DNA of 64,000 bases. Origin: Occultella gossypii. GTDB taxonomy: Bacteria > Actinomycetota > Actinomycetes > Actinomycetales > Beutenbergiaceae. Below, piece by piece: positions 59,500 to 64,000 of the stretch. Position numbers and translations under genes: made by a program. The notes under the pieces were generated by a model. The model saw only the letters and a program-made list of their open reading frames with translations, did no database searches and had not been told where the DNA came from. The stretch's first letter is position 1. Each line of letters opens with the position of its first letter. The stretch covers positions 186,001-250,000 of the forward strand of contig NZ_JAGSHT010000016.1 of the NCBI RefSeq assembly GCF_019947135.1. The letters are read 5' to 3'.

Positions 59500-60312
59500 C
59501 TACGAACGGGTCGACCCCGATCGGACACCGTCCTCGGGACTTCGTCCGCCGATGCGCTCGCGCAGCGTGGCCGCGGCCCGCCCGGCCGCGGCCGCGTACG
59601 CGGCCCAGGCTCCGCCGTCGGGCACGTGGTCCTCGGTGGGGAAGGTGATGGCGAGGCCCGCGGCCGGGTGGCCGGTGTGGTCGTGCACGGCCACCGCGAC
59701 GGACGCGAAGCCGGGCGTGACCTCGCCGTGCTCGGTGGCGTACCCGGCGCGACGAACGTCGACCAGCAACGAGCGCAGCGCCGACGGCGTCCGTGGGCCG
59801 GCGCCGTGCCGGTCGACGAACGCGTCGGCGCCCGGGAACAGGGCACGCACCTGCACCCGGGGCAGGTCGGCGAGGATGGCGCGCCCGCTCGCGGTCAGCT
59901 GGGCGGGCAACCGCACGCCGACGTCGCTGACCAGCGGCGGCCTGCCGCGGGCGCGCTCCTCCACCACGTAGAGCACCTCGCGCCCGTGCAGCACGGCCAG
60001 GTGCGCGGACTCGTGCACGGTGTCCACGAGCCGGGCGAGCACCGGCCGGGCCAGCCGCGCCAGCGGCGCCTGCCGCGAATAGGCGGACCCGAGCTCGAAC
60101 GCGGACACCCCGAGCCCGTACCGGCGCTCCTCGGGCAGGTGAAGCGCGAACCCGTCCGCCTCGAGCACCGAGAGCAGGTGGTAGACGCTCGAGCGGGGCA
60201 GGCCGAGGTCGCGGGCGATCGCGGCCGCGGGCACCGGGCCGGCCTGCGCGGCGAGGTAGCGCAGGATCGCGAGCGCGTGGGAGGCCGCCGGCACCGAGCT
60301 GCTCGTCGCCAT
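59500..60312 (-). CDS. IclR-family transcriptional regulator (possible hut regulator)
   Basis: 270 residues. Winged helix-turn-helix at about 10-65 (VPAAAIARDLGLPRSSVYHL) and effector domain (HESAHLAVLHGREVLYVVEE). GGGAGG lies 4 nt before ATG 60312. Located near hutH on the opposite strand with one DHFR-like gene between; IclR-type genes often stand beside hutHU in actinobacteria, so control of histidine use is plausible. Confidence 0.88.
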   Translation of the reverse strand: MATSSSVPAASHALAILRYLAAQAGPVPAAAIARDLGLPRSSVYHLLSVLEADGFALHLPEERRYGLGVSAFELGSAYSRQAPLARLARPVLARLVDTVHESAHLAVLHGREVLYVVEERARGRPPLVSDVGVRLPAQLTASGRAILADLPRVQVRALFPGADAFVDRHGAGPRTPSALRSLLVDVRRAGYATEHGEVTPGFASVAVAVHDHTGHPAAGLAITFPTEDHVPDGGAWAAYAAAAGRAAATLRERIGGRSPEDGVRSGSTRS

Positions 60313-60404
60313 CGCGCCTCCCTCTCGCGCGAACCCACGCCGGTGCGCGCTCACGCCAAGGGTGGCACAACCGCCCGCCGGATGTTCGCCCCGCGTGGCG
60401 CCGC

Positions 60405-61001
60405 TCAGTCGCCGGTGCGCTCGTAGCTGAGGAACATCGCGCCGCTGTCCAGGACGGTGTGGCCGGCCATCGTCCAGGTGCGCGGATCGAACGCCGCGTT
60501 GGCGGAGAACAGCGGGATCCCGGTGCCGATGGTCAGTGGCGCGACCTTGAGCGTCAGGGCGTCGATCTCGGCGTACAGCGACCCGGCCAGCTCGGCACCA
60601 CCGAGCAGCCAGATGTCCTTGCCCGGCTGCTGCTTGAGTTCACGCACCGTGGCGACCGGGTCGTCCGCGACCAGCTCGACGTCCGGGGCGGGAACCTCGG
60701 TCAGCGTCCGGGAGAACACCAGGTGTCGCAGGTGCGGGAAGGCGTCCGGGATCCCGGCCGCGAGCCCGATCTCGTAGCTGCGCCGGCCCTCGAGCACGGT
60801 GTCGAAACGCGTGCCTTCGGCCGTGACGGACAGCGCCTCCCGTGCCTGCACGGGCAGGGCCTCCGGGTACTGCGCCACGAAGTGCTCCAGGTAGTCCGGG
60901 GCGATCGGCCAGAAGCCGTTCGGGCCGGTCGGGTCGGCGCCGTCCGGTCCCGCGATGAAGCCGTCGAGGGTGACGGCGATGAAGTAGTGGAGTCTGCGCA
61001 T
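60405..61001 (-). CDS. Dihydrofolate-reductase-family protein
   Basis: 198 residues: HYFIAVTLDGFIAGPDGADP, TVLEGRRSYEIG and IWLLGGAELAGSLYAEIDAL, the RibD/DHFR pattern with the glycine-rich nucleotide loop. GGAAGG lies 5 nt before ATG 61001. Divergent from hutH across 134 bp. Fourth paralogue of this family in the window. Confidence 0.9.
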   Translation of the reverse strand: MRRLHYFIAVTLDGFIAGPDGADPTGPNGFWPIAPDYLEHFVAQYPEALPVQAREALSVTAEGTRFDTVLEGRRSYEIGLAAGIPDAFPHLRHLVFSRTLTEVPAPDVELVADDPVATVRELKQQPGKDIWLLGGAELAGSLYAEIDALTLKVAPLTIGTGIPLFSANAAFDPRTWTMAGHTVLDSGAMFLSYERTGD

Positions 61002-61135
61002 GCTGGCCTTCCGGGTCGACCACCCGGAGGACCCTCCCCCAGGTCTAGCCATCGATCGTAGGGGCGTCTGTCATCCCAGACGGCTTGCGCCGTTGCGGAC
61101 TGGGTTTGTGCGGGCCGGCGCAGTGGGATGGCGAC

Positions 61136-62686
61136 ATGGACATCGATGTCGTCGAGGTCGGTCCCGGCCCGCTCACCCCGGATCAGGTGGTCGCCGTCGC
61201 CCGCCGCGGCGCCCGCGTGGAACTGCGGCCCGACGCGCTGGCCGCGATCGACGCCAGCCGCGCCGTGGTCGAGGCCCTCGCCGAGGACGTCCAGCCGCAC
61301 TACGGCGTCTCCACCGGCTTCGGCGCACTCGCCACCACCCACATCCCGCCCGAGCGGCGCGCCCAGCTGCAGCGCAGCCTGATCCGTTCCCACGCGGCCG
61401 GCACCGGACCCGAGGTGGAGCGTGAGGTGGTCCGCGCGCTGATGGTGCTGCGCCTGTCCACCCTCGCCACGGGCCGCACCGGGGTGCGCCGCGAGACCGC
61501 GCGCGCCTACGCCGCGATGCTGTCGGCGGGGCTGACCCCGGTGGTCCACGAGTACGGCTCGCTCGGCTGCTCCGGCGACCTCGCACCGCTCGCGCACGTG
61601 GCGCTCGCCCTCATCGGCGAGGGCTCCGTGACGATGCCCGACGGCGTGGCGGTGCCCGCGGGCGAGGCGCTCGCCCGGGCAGGGCTCGCCCCGGTCGAGC
61701 TCGCCGAGAAGGAGGGCCTGGCGCTGATCAACGGCACCGACGGCATGCTCGGCATGCTCGTGCTCGCCGCGCATGACCTGACGCTGATCCTGCGGACCGC
61801 GGACATCGCGGCCGCGATGAGCGTCGAGGCGCTGCTCGGCACCGACGCCGCGTTCGCCGCCGATCTGCAGGCGCTGCGCCCGCATCCCGGGCAGGCCGAC
61901 TCCGCCGCGAACCTGCGCGCCCTGCTCGTCGGCAGCCCGATCCTGGCCAGCCACCGTGACCCGGCCGCGTGCACCCGGGTCCAGGACGCGTACTCGCTGC
62001 GCTGCGCACCGCAGGTGCACGGCGCAGCCCGCGACACCCTCGCCCACGCGAACGCGACGGCCGAGCGGGAGCTGGCCTCCGCCGTCGACAATCCCGTGGT
62101 CACGCCCGACGGGCGGGTGGAGTCGAACGGCAACTTCCACGGCGCCCCGATCGGCTACGTCGCCGACTTCCTGGCGATCGCCGTCGCGGACGTGGCGTCG
62201 ATGAGCGAGCGGCGCACCGACCGCTTTCTCGACCGCAGCCGCAGCAACGGGCTGCCGCCGTTCCTCGCCGACGACCCGGGCGTGGACTCCGGGCTGATGA
62301 TCGCCCAGTACACCGCGGCCGGGATCGTCTCCGAGCTCAAGCGCCTCGCGGCGCCGGCGAGCGTCGACTCGATCCCCAGCTCGGCCATGCAGGAGGACCA
62401 CGTCTCGATGGGGTGGGCCGCCGCGCGCAAGCTGCGCCGCGCCGTCGACGGGCTGCGCTCGGTCGTGGCGATCGAACTGCTCACCGCGGCCCGCGGCCTG
62501 GACCTGCGCCGCCCGCTCGAGCCGGGGCCGGCGACGGCGGCCGTGCGCAATGCGCTGCGCGCCGCCGGGGTCCCGGGACCCGGGCCGGACGAGCCGGTGG
62601 CGCCGCAGCTCGCGGCCGTGACCGCGACGGTGGCGGACGGATCGGTGCTGGCTGCGGCCGAGGTTGTGACGGGTCCGCTGCGCTAG
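61136..62686 (+). CDS. hutH: Histidine ammonia-lyase
   Basis: 516 residues. Converts L-histidine to trans-urocanate and ammonia, the first step of histidine breakdown. The self-formed MIO cofactor comes from the C-S-G triad in GSLGCSGDLAPLAH; actinobacterial enzymes often have Cys where others have Ala. Other active-site motifs are YGVSTGFGALA, INGTDGMLGM, SNGNFHGAPIG and MQEDHVSMG. The ATG at 61136 is in phase; a second ATG 8 bp upstream is out of frame. hutU begins 1.2 kb downstream. Confidence 0.95.
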   Translation: MDIDVVEVGPGPLTPDQVVAVARRGARVELRPDALAAIDASRAVVEALAEDVQPHYGVSTGFGALATTHIPPERRAQLQRSLIRSHAAGTGPEVEREVVRALMVLRLSTLATGRTGVRRETARAYAAMLSAGLTPVVHEYGSLGCSGDLAPLAHVALALIGEGSVTMPDGVAVPAGEALARAGLAPVELAEKEGLALINGTDGMLGMLVLAAHDLTLILRTADIAAAMSVEALLGTDAAFAADLQALRPHPGQADSAANLRALLVGSPILASHRDPAACTRVQDAYSLRCAPQVHGAARDTLAHANATAERELASAVDNPVVTPDGRVESNGNFHGAPIGYVADFLAIAVADVASMSERRTDRFLDRSRSNGLPPFLADDPGVDSGLMIAQYTAAGIVSELKRLAAPASVDSIPSSAMQEDHVSMGWAAARKLRRAVDGLRSVVAIELLTAARGLDLRRPLEPGPATAAVRNALRAAGVPGPGPDEPVAPQLAAVTATVADGSVLAAAEVVTGPLR

Positions 62687-62775
62687 GCAGTGCCGGCATC
62701 GTCCGCGCGGGCGGGGCTGGCGCTGGTGAGAGTGCTGAAGTGGCAACCACTACAGCACCATCGGTCAGGCCGAAC

Positions 62776-63153
62776 TCACCGCGGGGACTTGTCCAACTGC
62801 GACACGCGCTGGTGGGTCACCCCGAGCACGGCGGCGACGTCGCGCGTCGTGAGTCGCACGCGCAATGTACTGACCGCCAAGCGCATCTGCGTCGAGGCAC
62901 GCTCCTGGGCCGTCGTCGCCTCCGCGACTGCCTCTCGTGCACCACGCACGAGATCCTCGAGCGCTTGTTCCAGGACGGGCCGGACTTCGACGTCCACGGA
63001 GTTCGCAGGCACCTCGAGCATCGTCGCGACGACGTCCGCGACCGTGTCCGGCACCTGCTCCAGCCGCTTCGCCTGCGTGAAGACTCCCGGAACCTCGGGC
63101 ACCTGGATGGCCCACCACTCGCCAGTGCGGGTGGCGATCGCCGTTACCTTCAC
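62776..63153 (-). CDS. HicB-like antitoxin-type protein without toxin partner
   Basis: 125 residues. The HicB N-terminal fold (TGEWWAIQVPEVPGVFTQAK ... TVADVVATML) and a C-terminal helix-turn-helix (LTTRDVAAVLGVTHQRVSQL). GGGAG lies 7 nt before GTG 63153. HicB proteins neutralise HicA ribonucleases, but no HicA frame lies on either side. It may be a domesticated regulator. It interrupts the hutH-hutU spacing on the opposite strand. Confidence 0.8.
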   Translation of the reverse strand: MKVTAIATRTGEWWAIQVPEVPGVFTQAKRLEQVPDTVADVVATMLEVPANSVDVEVRPVLEQALEDLVRGAREAVAEATTAQERASTQMRLAVSTLRVRLTTRDVAAVLGVTHQRVSQLDKSPR

Positions 63154-63281
63154 TTCAGGACTCCCATCTGTCGCAGGATCGCAGTTGGGCGCGCTTCATG
63201 AGCGTAAGCCTAGGAGGGTTGCCAGATCAAGGTCAGGGCCCTTGCCAGACCTGTGGATAGCCCGGCCTCACTGCGCGAGGA

Positions 63282-63737
63282 GTGCGAGCAGTCGGCCCAG
63301 AAGGTCGGCGGGAGTCGTCGTGGAGTCACCCGAACCTGCCCCTGGAGGACATCGTGCAGTTCGACGACGGGTTTCCTGCCGTCGAAACGACCCAACCCCT
63401 GGTCGGCGACTGGATCCCCGGCGAACGCGTCGGGAGTCGTCGCTGGGTGCGGTTCGAGGACGCGCAGTACCTCGCCGAGGAAGTGCTGGTCGACGACGCT
63501 GACGTCTTCCGCTATCAGATCTGGGGATTCACGAGCATGCAACGCTTCGACTTGCGGCACGGCGTGGCGGAGTTCCGCTACCAGGCCGAGGGCGACGGTA
63601 CCCGGCTGAGCTGGACCTACTCCTTGCTCCCCACCGCGCCGATCCTGTCCGGCGCCCTCCGGGCATTCCTCGACTCGACGATGACGCCCATGATGCAGAC
63701 CACGCTCGCCGGGCTCCGTGACCGCGCGCAGGCGTGA
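63282..63737 (+). CDS. SRPBCC-like protein, N-terminus uncertain
   Basis: 151 residues. The conserved part runs from [14 protein letters not shown] through [20 protein letters not shown] to [19 protein letters not shown], which fits the polyketide-cyclase/SRPBCC fold. The first 20 residues look unlike the family and the GTG at 63282 has no clear ribosome binding site, so the true 5' end may be missing or lie out of phase. Same strand as hutH and hutU. Confidence 0.65.
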   Translation: MRAVGPEGRRESSWSHPNLPLEDIVQFDDGFPAVETTQPLVGDWIPGERVGSRRWVRFEDAQYLAEEVLVDDADVFRYQIWGFTSMQRFDLRHGVAEFRYQAEGDGTRLSWTYSLLPTAPILSGALRAFLDSTMTPMMQTTLAGLRDRAQA

Positions 63738-63874
63738 CCGCACCGCCGACCGGATGCGATCTGCCCTGCACCGGGCACCTCCACCGTCTCGGATCCCTGA
63801 CCCGTCACCGCCCTCGGAGTATTGGGCCCACGTCCTCGGGGTCAGATAGACCTGACGCGCCGGCGGAGGCGACG

Positions 63875-64000
63875 GTGCACCTCGGCGGCGACGAGCCCGG
63901 AATGCACGGAGTGCGCGAGGTCCGCGCCCCGCGCGGCACCACCCAGACCGCGCGCAGTTGGCAGACCGAGGCGCCGCGGCGGTTGCTGATGAACAACCTC
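63875..64000 (+). CDS. hutU: Urocanate hydratase, 5' part (runs off the window)
   Basis: 42 residues are visible. [20 protein letters not shown] followed by [10 protein letters not shown] matches the conserved N-terminus of urocanate hydratases (RAPRGTE...KSW.TEAPLRMLMNNL). GGAGG at 63865-63869 lies 5 nt before GTG 63875, which is preferred to ATG 63902. Urocanate hydratase uses NAD to convert the product of HutH into imidazolonepropionate, so the two genes form successive steps of one pathway. Confidence 0.9.
   Translation, partial: MHLGGDEPGMHGVREVRAPRGTTQTARSWQTEAPRRLLMNNL

Noticed and set aside
63150-63210. Remnant of a HicA toxin upstream of the HicB-like gene
   Set aside because: The frame ending LRQMGVLK is under 20 codons, has no start codon and a stop just before it; similarity to HicA is too slight.

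Overview
High-GC DNA with GTG and TTG starts, GGAGG-type ribosome binding sites, Tat-type lipoprotein signals and many LacI/TetR/IclR-controlled sugar importers that lack their own ATPase. This points to the chromosome of an actinobacterium, most likely a Micrococcales soil or plant-litter type (Ruania/Beutenbergia/Cellulomonas-like). The genus is inferred, not proven. I saw no rRNA, tRNA, CRISPR array, transposase or phage genes.

Layout. 1-9140: mixed genes: the tail of an unknown gene with a terminator, a FAD monooxygenase with a divergent TetR regulator, a histidine kinase without a response regulator, a DUF4352 surface protein, two unknown genes, a membrane esterase and a DUF2156/lysyltransferase-like membrane protein. 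9295-17644: sugar locus A: FAD_oxidored enzyme, two ABC permeases, substrate-binding lipoprotein, a LacI regulator carrying an extra XRE helix-turn-helix at its C-terminus, and an MFS carrier. 17725-19558: TetR regulator with a divergent DUF1905/hydrolase operon. 19581-30805: sugar locus B: a six-gene catabolic operon (enolase-superfamily dehydratase, DAK kinase, aldo/keto reductase, uronate-dehydrogenase-like SDR, RraA-like protein, 2-hydroxyacid dehydrogenase), a divergent IclR regulator and an ABC importer whose intergenic region contains a roughly 106-bp run of nearly pure G and C. 31525-44271: accessory small genes: ArsR/SRPBCC/DHFR-like operon, DUF2207 and zinc-peptidase membrane proteins, VOC and DHFR-like proteins, GlxA-type regulator with HD protein, VapBC, an arginase-fold protein and a lipoprotein.

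44374-56182: sugar locus C, the best defined regulon: GH51 glycosidase, ABC importer, LacD/YihT-like class I aldolase, LacI regulator, and an operon of aldehyde dehydrogenase, aldo/keto reductase, FGGY kinase and 2-hydroxyacid dehydrogenase. The three minus-strand promoters share TACAAACGT, and two of them carry a palindromic CAAACGTTTG operator. No sugar isomerase or standard arabinose genes are present, so the route is probably unusual.

56372-64000: CPBP protease, an ECF sigma factor (ECF42 type) with its DGPF/YCII partner and a DHFR-like protein, then a histidine-utilisation region: IclR regulator, DHFR-like protein, hutH, a HicB-like orphan antitoxin, a SRPBCC-like gene and the start of hutU running off the end.

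The theme is scavenging of plant-derived sugars and sugar acids: three importers with dedicated binding proteins, presumably energised by a shared ATPase encoded elsewhere, each next to its own regulator and catabolic enzymes.
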